Of a stretch of 15,690 bases of DNA, positions 1 to 5,062 are shown piece after piece. Under the pieces are notes generated by a model. The model was not told the origin of the DNA, made no database searches, and saw nothing but the letters and a program-made list of their open reading frames with translations. Origin of the DNA: Clostridiales bacterium. Lineage in GTDB: Bacteria; Bacillota; Clostridia; Oscillospirales; Oscillospiraceae. The DNA is taken from positions 1 to 15,690 of the forward strand of contig SFFE01000027.1 of the NCBI GenBank assembly GCA_004556965.1, given 5' to 3'. The first letter of the stretch is position 1; every line of letters starts with the position of its first letter. A program made the position numbers and the translations under genes.

Positions 1-60
1 TCTTCCACCTCTGTCTCAATTTTACCACATTCCATGGCTCGATTAAATCAGCGTTTACTT
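1..60 (-). promoter_or_regulatory. possible promoter and RBS reading out of the left edge
   Basis: On the minus strand this stretch reads an extended -10-like TGTGGTAAAAT and, further on, AGAGGTGGA, a plausible ribosome-binding site a few bases before the window edge. This would suit a gene starting just outside the window on the minus strand. No -35 element is clear and no coding sequence is visible, so this is weak. Confidence 0.25.
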
Positions 61-165
61 GAGGGGAAGGTGGCACGCGAAGCGTGACGGATGAGGTGTC
101 CGAGTGCGTCCCCTCATCAGTCGGCTAACGCCGACAGCTTCCCCCAGAGGGGGAACCCTTGGCTG
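61..165. repeat. REP/MITE-like imperfect palindrome
   Basis: Left arm (starting GAGGGGAAGGTGG and running to GACGGATGAGG) and right arm (CCTCATCAGTCGG to CAGCTTCCCCC) are imperfect inverted copies around a short centre. Each arm carries its own inner hairpin (CACGCGAAGCGTG; GTCGGCTAACGCCGAC). From memory, palindromes with GAGGGGAAGGTGGC arms are dispersed in many gut Clostridia genomes. No reading frame fits. It is probably a non-coding dispersed element that can fold as a cruciform or RNA hairpin. Confidence 0.6.
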
Positions 166-180
166 AGATCGCTGCTCCTT

Positions 181-227
181 GGCGAAAATGAATAACCGCG
201 CCCTTGACAAATCCGGGCGCAGCAGTA
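181..227 (+). repeat. 47-bp direct repeat, upstream copy (promoter remnant)
   Basis: This copy, starting GGCGAAAATGAA and ending GCAGCAGTA, is nearly identical to 365-412 (one substitution/indel in the A-run). It contains TTGACA at 204-209, but the sequence after GCAGCAGTA is ACGTCAG rather than TAATAATA. The -10 box present in the downstream copy is therefore lost. It is probably an inactive duplicate of the antisense promoter. Confidence 0.7.
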
Positions 228-364
228 ACGTCAGAACGGACTCGTTTCATTCCGCTTCCGGCTAACGCCGAAAGCTCCATATCCTCTCCTCCGTTCTTCC
301 TGATCGCGTCGAACCCGCTTCGCTGGGCTTCGACGCGAGGACGCGCGGGCGGCCGTTCTGTTTC
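228..364. repeat. dispersed repeat, copy 1
   Basis: It starts ACGTCAGAACGG and ends CCGTTCTG plus a short tail, so the ends are inverted (CAGAACGG / CCGTTCTG). The interior has a GC-rich hairpin with GCGTCGAA / TTCGACGC arms. The first ~75 bases align with 12302-12380 (shared blocks ACGTCAGAACGG, TTCCGGC, GCCGAAA, CCGTTCTTCCT). It has the size and inverted ends of a small non-coding repeat family. It sits exactly between the two copies of the 47-bp direct repeat. Confidence 0.6.
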
Positions 365-412
365 GGCGAAAATGAAAAAACCGCGCCCTTGACAAATCCG
401 GGCGCAGCAGTA
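365..412 (+). repeat. 47-bp direct repeat, downstream copy
   Basis: Second copy of 181-227, with two extra A bases in place of a T. Here the sequence continues into TATAATAATA, giving an intact promoter. The two copies bracket the dispersed repeat at 228-364. Confidence 0.7.
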
Positions 413-416
413 TAAT
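389..416 (+). promoter_or_regulatory. consensus promoter for candidate antisense RNA
   Basis: TTGACA (389-394), a 16-bp spacer, then TATAAT (411-416). Both boxes match the sigma-A consensus fully. Transcription would start near 423 on the plus strand, pointing into the 3' end of the small ORF at 488-571, with no plus-strand gene downstream that it could serve. Confidence 0.75.
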
Positions 417-425
417 AATAGATAG

Positions 426-455
426 AAAAGGGCATTGCCGATAAGCGGTTCGCCC
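426..455 (-). terminator. terminator of the small peptide gene
   Basis: Minus-strand hairpin GGGC...GCCC with an inner CCG/CGG stem (430-455), followed by UUUU (429-426). It lies 33-60 bases beyond the stop codon of the 27-codon ORF and would end its mRNA just where the antisense promoter begins. Confidence 0.5.
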
Positions 456-481
456 AATGTTATGATTTCATTTTAGAACAG

Positions 482-518
482 AAACCGTCACTTGGCCGAG
501 TGGCGGTTTCGGCTTTTT
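482..518 (+). terminator. hairpin terminator (shared by both strands)
   Basis: Stem AAACCGTCAC (482-491) / GTGGCGGTTT (500-509) with one G-T wobble, loop TTGGCCGA, followed on the plus strand by CGGCTTTTT. On the minus strand the same stem encodes the end of the peptide (NRHSAK and stop), so one hairpin ends the antisense RNA and is also coding sequence. Confidence 0.6.
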
Positions 519-571
519 ACCCTGATCGTCACAGTCCAATAAAGGATATGGAACGTCAATGTAATCGGCAC
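488..571 (-). CDS. 27-residue hydrophobic/basic peptide, candidate type I toxin
   Basis: GTG start at 571-569 and TGA at 490-488. The upstream ATG at 573-571 is one frame off and stops after five codons. The RBS is GGGGGTGA about five bases before the start. The peptide reads (M)PITLTFHILYWTVTIRV, a membrane-length hydrophobic stretch with an aromatic centre, then a strongly basic tail KSRNRHSAK. A single short hydrophobic segment with a charged C-terminus is the general form of Fst/TxpA/Ldr-type toxins. I recall short ORFs ending NRHSAK in other gut Firmicutes, but cannot verify this here. Supporting context: near-consensus promoter, stable 5' stem-loop, RBS held in a hairpin, and a convergent antisense promoter. 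It could instead be a non-toxic leader or a conserved small membrane peptide. Reading frame confidence is moderate; toxin role is inference. Confidence 0.5.
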   Translation of the reverse strand: MPITLTFHILYWTVTIRVKSRNRHSAK

Positions 572-577
572 ATGTCT

Positions 578-596
578 CACCCCCTTTCGGGTGGTG
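578..596 (-). promoter_or_regulatory. hairpin hiding the peptide gene's RBS
   Basis: In the minus-strand mRNA, CACCACCC-GAAA-GGGGGTG forms a stem with one bulged A and a GAAA tetraloop. The 3' arm is the GGGGGTG of the Shine-Dalgarno sequence, so translation would need this stem to open. RBS masking of this kind is typical of type I toxin mRNAs. Confidence 0.5.
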
Positions 597-625
597 TGGC
601 AAACCGCCTACCGTATCTGGCAATG

Positions 626-649
626 CCCCGGCTCCATACGGAGCCGGGG
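626..649 (-). other. perfect 5' stem-loop of the peptide mRNA
   Basis: Perfect 10-bp stem CCCCGGCTCC / GGAGCCGGGG with a 4-base loop. The predicted transcription start (about 646) falls within its first bases, so the mRNA would begin with this hairpin, a usual way of protecting a 5' end from decay. There is no U-tract, so it is not a terminator in this direction. Confidence 0.5.
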
Positions 650-652
650 AAT

Positions 653-681
653 ATTGTAGCAGAAAAGTCGAAATCTGTCAA
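653..681 (-). promoter_or_regulatory. near-consensus promoter for the 27-codon gene
   Basis: On the minus strand TTGACA (681-676), a 17-bp spacer, then TACAAT (658-653). The only gene downstream is the peptide ORF at 571-488. The XRE gene 716-982 ends upstream, so the peptide gene has its own strong promoter. Confidence 0.75.
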
Positions 682-715
682 ATTGGAACCGCGCCCGCCG
701 GTCGGCAGGTGCGGT

Positions 716-982
716 TTATTTTGTATGATTTTGGGGCGTCAGGCTGATGTTCAACAGATCGCCCGGCTTCATCTCCAGCGCATCGGCGATGTTGTAAAGA
801 ACGTCAAGCGAGAACGAATAGGCGACACCCGGCGCTTCGATGGAACTCAGATGCGAGCGGCTGATATTTGCCCGGTAAGCCAGCTCTTCCTGAGACAGCC
901 CCTTCATTTTGCGAAGTGCCGCAATTGTGATTCCAAGTTCGATAAATCGATCCCGGTTTTTAAATTCCACATCTTTGCCCAT
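716..982 (-). CDS. small XRE-family transcriptional regulator
   Basis: 88 residues, almost entirely one Cro/C1-type helix-turn-helix domain (about residues 13-75): ITIAALRKMKGLSQEELAYR, then ISRSHLSSIEAP, where the recognition helix is SRSHLSSIE, and a regular DALEMKPGDLL third part. There is no effector domain, so it acts as a cytosolic DNA-binding protein, probably a dimer. The ATG at 982 is preceded by AGGAAGGA about 11 bases upstream. A 9-bp perfect inverted repeat lies between the start codon and the -10 region, suggesting autoregulation. It is divergent from the 154-aa gene at 1144 and upstream of, but transcribed separately from, the small peptide gene. Target genes are unknown. It may be a remnant of a mobile element. 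Confidence 0.85.
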   Translation of the reverse strand: MGKDVEFKNRDRFIELGITIAALRKMKGLSQEELAYRANISRSHLSSIEAPGVAYSFSLDVLYNIADALEMKPGDLLNISLTPQNHTK

Positions 983-1018
983 AATGTCGCGCGTCCTTCC
1001 TGATTCTCACGACATTAT
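981..1018. promoter_or_regulatory. inverted repeat, candidate XRE operator
   Basis: ATAATGTCG (981-989) and CGACATTAT (1010-1018) are perfect 9-bp inverted copies 20 bp apart. The right arm overlaps a TATAAT (minus strand, 1022-1017) for the XRE gene and the left arm abuts its start codon. Binding here would block its own promoter. Confidence 0.45.
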
Positions 1019-1062
1019 TATATGTTTTTTGAAAAAAGCAGTCTGTTTTTGTTAATAGTTAA

Positions 1063-1091
1063 TTGACTAAAATTCTGTGCAAAAGTATAAT
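1063..1091 (+). promoter_or_regulatory. promoter for the 154-aa gene
   Basis: TTGACT (1063-1068), a 17-bp spacer, TATAAT (1086-1091). This leaves a 5' leader of about 45 bases before the ATG at 1144. Confidence 0.7.
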
Positions 1092-1143
1092 ATATTGGGA
1101 GTTTACGCAATAATTAACCATTCTCAAAGCGGAGGAATCGCCT

Positions 1144-1608
1144 ATGAAAATCGAGCGGCACTATTATACAGAGGACAAAAAGCGCTGGGAGCAGGCCGAG
1201 GCGAAAATGAACGCGCGCTACGATGGCATGACCGAAGCGGAGCTGCAGGCGGAAATGCAGTTTCTGACACAGTCGTTCGGCGCGCTGTCGGCAGAGTGCA
1301 GGGCCGCGCTTGCGCACGTCCGGCAGGCGCCGAGCCAGAAGAAAGCGGAGCAATTTTCCGTGCTCCGGAATCAGGCGCTCTGCCTTGCAGAATATCTCTA
1401 CGCCGATCTTGTCGCCGAGGACGACGACATGCGCGGCGTCATCCGCTTCGAGGTCGACCGCATCGTCATCAACGACATGATGGATTCGCTCGTCCTGTCC
1501 ACCCTTGGCAGTCTGATCGTGCAGGCCGATGAAGCCTGGCTGGATGCGGCCAACGGTCTGCTCCATCTCCGTCTTACCTACCATCTGTATGATGAAGTTT
1601 CAGAATGA
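1144..1608 (+). CDS. hypothetical soluble helical protein, 154 aa
   Basis: I do not recognise a family. The ATG is preceded by GGAGGA nine bases upstream and by a good promoter, so the gene is surely expressed. The protein has no signal peptide or membrane helix. It is rich in E, A, L, R and Q and looks mostly helical: residues 1-60 form a charged amphipathic region (KKRWEQAEAKMNARYDGM, TEAELQAEMQFLTQSF), and residues 100-150 are more hydrophobic with acidic stretches (VAEDDDMRG, DRIVINDMMDSLVLSTL). The gene stands alone: divergent from the XRE regulator and convergent with proS across a shared terminator. Divergent placement could mean the XRE protein controls it; this is only inference. Confidence 0.75.
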   Translation: MKIERHYYTEDKKRWEQAEAKMNARYDGMTEAELQAEMQFLTQSFGALSAECRAALAHVRQAPSQKKAEQFSVLRNQALCLAEYLYADLVAEDDDMRGVIRFEVDRIVINDMMDSLVLSTLGSLIVQADEAWLDAANGLLHLRLTYHLYDEVSE

Positions 1609-1610
1609 CA

Positions 1611-1650
1611 AAACGCCCGCGGCAAACAACTGTTTGCCGCGGGCTTGCGC
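1611..1650. terminator. bidirectional terminator between the 154-aa gene and proS
   Basis: Perfect 13-bp stem GCCCGCGGCAAAC (1615-1627) / GTTTGCCGCGGGC (1632-1644) with loop AACT. The minus strand follows with GTTTTG, the plus strand with a pyrimidine-rich TTGCGCTTCTTTCC. It separates two convergent genes. Confidence 0.8.
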
Positions 1651-1663
1651 TTCTTTCCTCTTC

Positions 1664-3100
1664 TCAGTATGCGACGCCCCAGTAGATCATCGTCTTGGCG
1701 GGCTTGCCGCAGACGGGGCACACGTCTCCGAGATGCTCCTGCTCGAACGGGATGCAGCGGCTGGACATGCCGGCCTGCTCCTTCATGGCCATCTCACAGG
1801 CGAGATCACCGCACCACATGGTCTTGATGAAGCCGCCGTGCTCCTCCTGAAGCTGCTTGGCCTCCTCCAGCGAGTGCGCGGTGTAGATGTGCTCGTCCAG
1901 ATTCTGCTTCGCCTTGTCGAACAGGCCCTGCTGCACCACGTCCAGCAGCTCCGGAATGCGCTGCTCCAGCTCGTCGAGCTTCACGACGATCTTCTCGCGG
2001 TTGTCGCGCCGGACGGCGACGCACTGGCCGTTTTCGATGTCCTTCGGGCCGATCTCCACGCGCAGCGGCACGCCCTTCATCTCCCAGTTGGCAAACTTCC
2101 AGCCGGGGCTGTTGTCGCTGAAATCGCCCTTCACGCGCAGACCCGCGGCCTTCAGGCGGGAAACAAGTTCCTCCGCCTTTTCGGTCACGCCCGGCTTGTG
2201 CGCCGCGATGGGCAGCACGATCACCTGGATCGGCGCGATCATCGGCGGCAGGACGAGTCCGTTGTTGTCACCATGCGTCATGATGATGCCGCCGATGATG
2301 CGGGTGGACATGCCCCACGACGTCTGGTGCGGGTAGCTCAGCTTGTTTTCCTTATCGCTGAACGTGATGTTGAACGCGCGGGCAAAGCCGTCGCCGAAAT
2401 AGTGGCTGGTGCCGGACTGCAGCGCCTTGCGGTCGTGCATCATGCACTCGATCGTGTAGGTGTTCACCGCGCCGGCGAACTTCTCCTTGTCGGTCTTGTT
2501 GCCGCGGATGACGGGCATGGCGAGGTAATGTTCGCACGTGTCGGCATAAATTTCGAGCATTTGCAGCGTTTCCTTGCGGGCTTCCTCCTCCGTGGCGTGC
2601 AGGGTGTGACCCTCCTGCCACAGGAATTCGCGGCCGCGCAGAAACGGGCGCGTGGTCTTCTCCCAGCGCAGCACGCTGCACCACTGGTTGTACAGGCACG
2701 GCAGGTCGCGCCAGCTATGCACCACGTGGCTCCAGTGGTCGCAAAACAGCGTTTCGGACGTCGGCCGGACGCACAGGCGCTCCGGCAGTTCCTCGCTGCC
2801 GCCCATCGTGACCCACGCGCACTCCGGCGCGAAGCCCTCCACGTGATCCTTTTCCTTCTGCAGCAGGGATTCCGGGATCAGCAGCGGCATGGACACGTTT
2901 TCATGGCCGGTCGCCTTGAACTTTTCGTCGAGCACCTTCTGGATATTCTCCCAGATGGCATAGCCGTACGGGCGCAGGATGAACAGCCCCTTGACGCCGG
3001 AATAATCAACCAGCTCCGCCTTGGTGCACACGTCCGTGAACCACTGGGCAAAGTCTACCTCCATGTCGGTGATTTGCTCCACCTTTTTCTCTTTTGCCAT
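1664..3100 (-). CDS. proS: prolyl-tRNA synthetase, type 3 (archaeal/eukaryotic-like)
   Basis: Class II aminoacyl-tRNA synthetase that charges tRNA-Pro with proline in the cytosol. 478 residues, the usual size of the short type-3 ProRS, which lacks the editing insertion of the longer bacterial form. Visible signatures: VRPTSET (about 111-117), motif 2 region RPFLRGREFLWQEGHT (about 151-166), motif 3 region GMSTRIIGGI...HGDNNGLVLPP (about 290-313), an anticodon-binding domain, and a C-terminal Cys-containing domain (DVCPVCGKP) ending IYWGVAY with the family's typical terminal tyrosine. Start MAKEKKVEQ is supported by AAAGGAG upstream and a promoter at 3170-3198. It is monocistronic between terminators. 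No T-box leader is visible in the short upstream region. Confidence 0.97.
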   Translation of the reverse strand: MAKEKKVEQITDMEVDFAQWFTDVCTKAELVDYSGVKGLFILRPYGYAIWENIQKVLDEKFKATGHENVSMPLLIPESLLQKEKDHVEGFAPECAWVTMGGSEELPERLCVRPTSETLFCDHWSHVVHSWRDLPCLYNQWCSVLRWEKTTRPFLRGREFLWQEGHTLHATEEEARKETLQMLEIYADTCEHYLAMPVIRGNKTDKEKFAGAVNTYTIECMMHDRKALQSGTSHYFGDGFARAFNITFSDKENKLSYPHQTSWGMSTRIIGGIIMTHGDNNGLVLPPMIAPIQVIVLPIAAHKPGVTEKAEELVSRLKAAGLRVKGDFSDNSPGWKFANWEMKGVPLRVEIGPKDIENGQCVAVRRDNREKIVVKLDELEQRIPELLDVVQQGLFDKAKQNLDEHIYTAHSLEEAKQLQEEHGGFIKTMWCGDLACEMAMKEQAGMSSRCIPFEQEHLGDVCPVCGKPAKTMIYWGVAY

Positions 3101-3169
3101 CGCGCAACGCTCCTTTATGTTTCGCCGGCAGGGCGGACGCCCGACCGTATCGTTTGGTGTAACTTATTT

Positions 3170-3198
3170 ATTTTAGTAAAACATCCGCCCCTTGTCAA
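3170..3198 (-). promoter_or_regulatory. proS promoter
   Basis: Minus strand TTGACA (3198-3193), 17-bp spacer, TAAAAT (3175-3170), about 70 bases before the proS start codon. Confidence 0.75.
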
Positions 3199-3210
3199 GC
3201 ACCGCGCGCC

Positions 3211-3265
3211 GCAGCAAAAGAACGATGTCCCGGCTCGAAGCCGGGACATCGTTCTTTTTTGCTGC
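3211..3265 (-). terminator. strong terminator of the 475-aa regulator gene
   Basis: Near-perfect palindrome of about 24 bp per arm, GCAGCAAAA/TTTTTTGCTGC outside and GAACGATGTCCCGGC / GCCGGGACATCGTTC inside, with a tiny loop. On the minus strand it lies 40 bases beyond the regulator's stop and ends in TTCTTTTGC. It insulates proS. Confidence 0.85.
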
Positions 3266-3305
3266 AAACAGGCACATCTTGTTCCATGTACAGCGTTCCA
3301 TATTT

Positions 3306-4733
3306 TTAAATGCGCATCAGCCCGCGGCGGACAAAGTCTTCCGCCTCCTTGCCGTTGAGGATATACTCCCGGTTCATGCCCTGCAGATGTTCAAAAAAAC
3401 AGTTGAAATGCTCAACCGTCCGCTTCGAACGGAATTTGATCGCAAGGTCGTTGTCCGTCCGGGGGATTGCAAACGCGGCGTCTTTGCTGAGATACACGGA
3501 CAGTCTCATGTCGCTGCGGCAGAGGAGGGGGTTATCGTCATTTAAAATGGTCAAATTACAGTCGCCCCGCTCGATAATCTCCAACAGCTGCGTCAGGTGC
3601 TCAATCCGATGCTCCTTGCGGATGGTCAGCAGTCTGCCGAAGAGATAGATATGGCCGCTGTAGATATATTCCAAAATCGCAGATTTGAAGATCACAACCT
3701 CTTTTTTCGCATCCGCGCACAGACTGTTATAGAAAATCTGAAAATCGTCCTCCGGCAGGCCCGGAGCATACTCGGCCATTGCCGTCGCAACGAGCGTATC
3801 GCCCATATAAATTGGGTGCATCACGTTCAACAGAAAGCGGATGTTTCCGTCGATCATGTAATTGTACAGAAAATGGTTGTTTGACAGCTCTCTGATCGAA
3901 CAGTATTCCAGAAGCTTTGGGCATACGCGCAGTTTCTTCTTCAGGGCAATATTGTATCGGAGAATGACCCCCCTGTCCGTACAGATCATTTGATTATGAA
4001 AGCCGGAAAACGAGCTCGTGATGCTCTGAGATAAAAAATGATCTTCCACCACGACAAACTGCACGGCATAAACGTCAGACTCGGATTCATCCATATAAAA
4101 CTCATATCGAATACTGGGGCCATAGTACGCATACGTACAGATCGCCGCGCAATAGGAGTCCACGTTCTGCGCAAAGTCCTTCATATTGATGATCTGGTGC
4201 ATGACAATGAACAGCTTGTCCTGAATGTCCGGATCCGTAAGCGTAGATTCCCAAAACATGGAGTCCTTATTGCTGTAAAGACTCAGCGGTGTGGATGTGT
4301 AGCAGTTGACCTGATCGGACCGATTTTCAGACGCACATTGAATAATTGCGGCATTGAACAGCTTGTAGATATCGCGCGCAAAGCCACCGGCCAGACAAAT
4401 GGCGTTCGGCGCGGTGGTGTTGAGCGTGGCCGCTGCCTGGGAGTTTGCATATGCGGTGTTCAGCGCATTTGCAACTGCGTCCTGAAGATTGGAAAATTTC
4501 CCGTCGGATAAATAAGTCAGCTTCAGCTCGTCCAGCGAAACATCATCACAACAAGCGATTACAACATCGGAGATTTTTAAGAACAAGTCGTCATTATTTT
4601 TCAGCGATGGCAATTTAATATCGTTCGCCCAGCGGCTGATGTAAGAAGCGTCATAGCCCAGGGCGTCTGCGAGGTGCGCAGATTTCACCCCGCTGATGGA
4701 TATGAGTTGCTTTAATGTTTGCCCAAAAGTCAT
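3306..4733 (-). CDS. large XRE-type regulator divergent from the MFS/ene-reductase operon
   Basis: 475 residues from the ATG at 4733, chosen because AGGGAGG lies six bases upstream; an in-frame ATG at 4760 would add nine residues but has no RBS. Residues about 4-60 form a helix-turn-helix: VKSAHLADALGYDASYISRW is the helix pair, followed by ANDIKLPS. The remaining ~400 residues match no domain I know. They contain CLAGGFARDIYKLFNAAIIQ and long alternating segments that could be a ligand-sensing domain; no kinase, PAS or enzyme motif is visible and there is no membrane helix. The gene has its own promoter and terminator and is transcribed away from the operon at 5063-9679, the classic position of a substrate-responsive local regulator. 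It probably senses the operon's substrate; whether it activates or represses cannot be read. Confidence 0.75.
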   Translation of the reverse strand: MTFGQTLKQLISISGVKSAHLADALGYDASYISRWANDIKLPSLKNNDDLFLKISDVVIACCDDVSLDELKLTYLSDGKFSNLQDAVANALNTAYANSQAAATLNTTAPNAICLAGGFARDIYKLFNAAIIQCASENRSDQVNCYTSTPLSLYSNKDSMFWESTLTDPDIQDKLFIVMHQIINMKDFAQNVDSYCAAICTYAYYGPSIRYEFYMDESESDVYAVQFVVVEDHFLSQSITSSFSGFHNQMICTDRGVILRYNIALKKKLRVCPKLLEYCSIRELSNNHFLYNYMIDGNIRFLLNVMHPIYMGDTLVATAMAEYAPGLPEDDFQIFYNSLCADAKKEVVIFKSAILEYIYSGHIYLFGRLLTIRKEHRIEHLTQLLEIIERGDCNLTILNDDNPLLCRSDMRLSVYLSKDAAFAIPRTDNDLAIKFRSKRTVEHFNCFFEHLQGMNREYILNGKEAEDFVRRGLMRI

Positions 4734-4794
4734 AGCAGCCTCCCTTCCTGTTCGCTGCAAACCGGCCGAAGGTGCAAGGGGTTGACTTCATTAA

Positions 4795-4824
4795 ATTATA
4801 ATACAGAAAGCGCGTTTTTTTCAA
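4795..4824 (-). promoter_or_regulatory. promoter of the 475-aa regulator
   Basis: Minus strand TTGAAA (4824-4819), 18-bp spacer, TATAAT (4800-4795), roughly 60 bases upstream of the start codon at 4733. The first of three short repeats (4826-4841) touches the -35 box. Confidence 0.6.
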
Positions 4825-4825
4825 C

Positions 4826-4943
4826 ATCCATTTGTGCAAGTGGCCGGAAAAAGCGCCGCAGCGGAAGATGATTCAAGTTGCCTCAACTCCATTCATTTGC
4901 AAGTAAATTCCTTGTTAAAGTTCAAGCAAATTCATTTGTGTCA
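4826..4943 (+). promoter_or_regulatory. three ATTCATTTG-type repeats in the divergent control region
   Basis: The 329-base gap between the divergent regulator and the MFS gene holds three similar boxes: ATCCATTTGTGCAAGT (4826-4841), ATTCATTTGCAAGT (4891-4904) and ATTCATTTGTGTCA (4930-4943). The third overlaps the palindrome CAAATTCATTTG (4927-4938). The repeats sit between the regulator promoter and the operon start, as binding sites for the adjacent regulator would. A weak plus-strand -10 (GATACT, 4957-4962) without a good -35 suggests activator dependence. The remainder, 4975-5018, can form a loose hairpin. Confidence 0.4.
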
Positions 4944-5062
4944 TCTTTCACAAGGTGATACTTTGATGACAAAGGCACAGAGACGGGGAAATTGCCGGCA
5001 CCCCCATCTCCCTGTGCAGCGACGGAATGAAAAGAAAACTTCAAAAGAGGAGGGATTCACCT

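Larger units (their letters stand above)
423..518 (+). ncRNA. candidate antisense RNA (type I antitoxin)
   Basis: Inferred transcript of about 95 nt from the consensus promoter at 389-416 to the rho-independent terminator 482-517 (stem AAACCGTCAC / GTGGCGGTTT, then CGGCTTTTT). It has no convincing ORF. It is fully complementary to the last ~10 codons and the 3' untranslated region of the minus-strand peptide gene at 488-571, and begins where that gene's own terminator (430-455) ends. This convergent, 3'-overlapping layout is the one known from Fst/RNAII, TxpA/RatA and BsrG/SR4. The assignment rests on the sequence layout; the RNA itself is inferred. Confidence 0.55.

Noticed and set aside
626..649. 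plus-strand rho-independent terminator
   Set aside because: The perfect stem has no T-tract on either side and coincides with the predicted 5' end of the minus-strand peptide mRNA.
500..1003. 167-aa plus-strand frame
   Set aside because: It overlaps the XRE gene in antisense and the structured non-coding region; no RBS and no recognisable domain.
3101..3169. T-box or other riboswitch upstream of proS
   Set aside because: The leader is only about 60 bases with no specifier-loop or T-box motif.
1529..3358. 609-aa open frame on the plus strand
   Set aside because: It is the antisense shadow of proS; its composition (Leu/His/Arg/Ala-rich, no domain) and lack of an RBS show it is not a gene.
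4975..5018. structured leader/attenuator before the MFS gene
   Set aside because: GCACAG/CTGTGC and GGGG/CCCC pair only loosely with internal mismatches, and no U-tract or alternative stem is visible.
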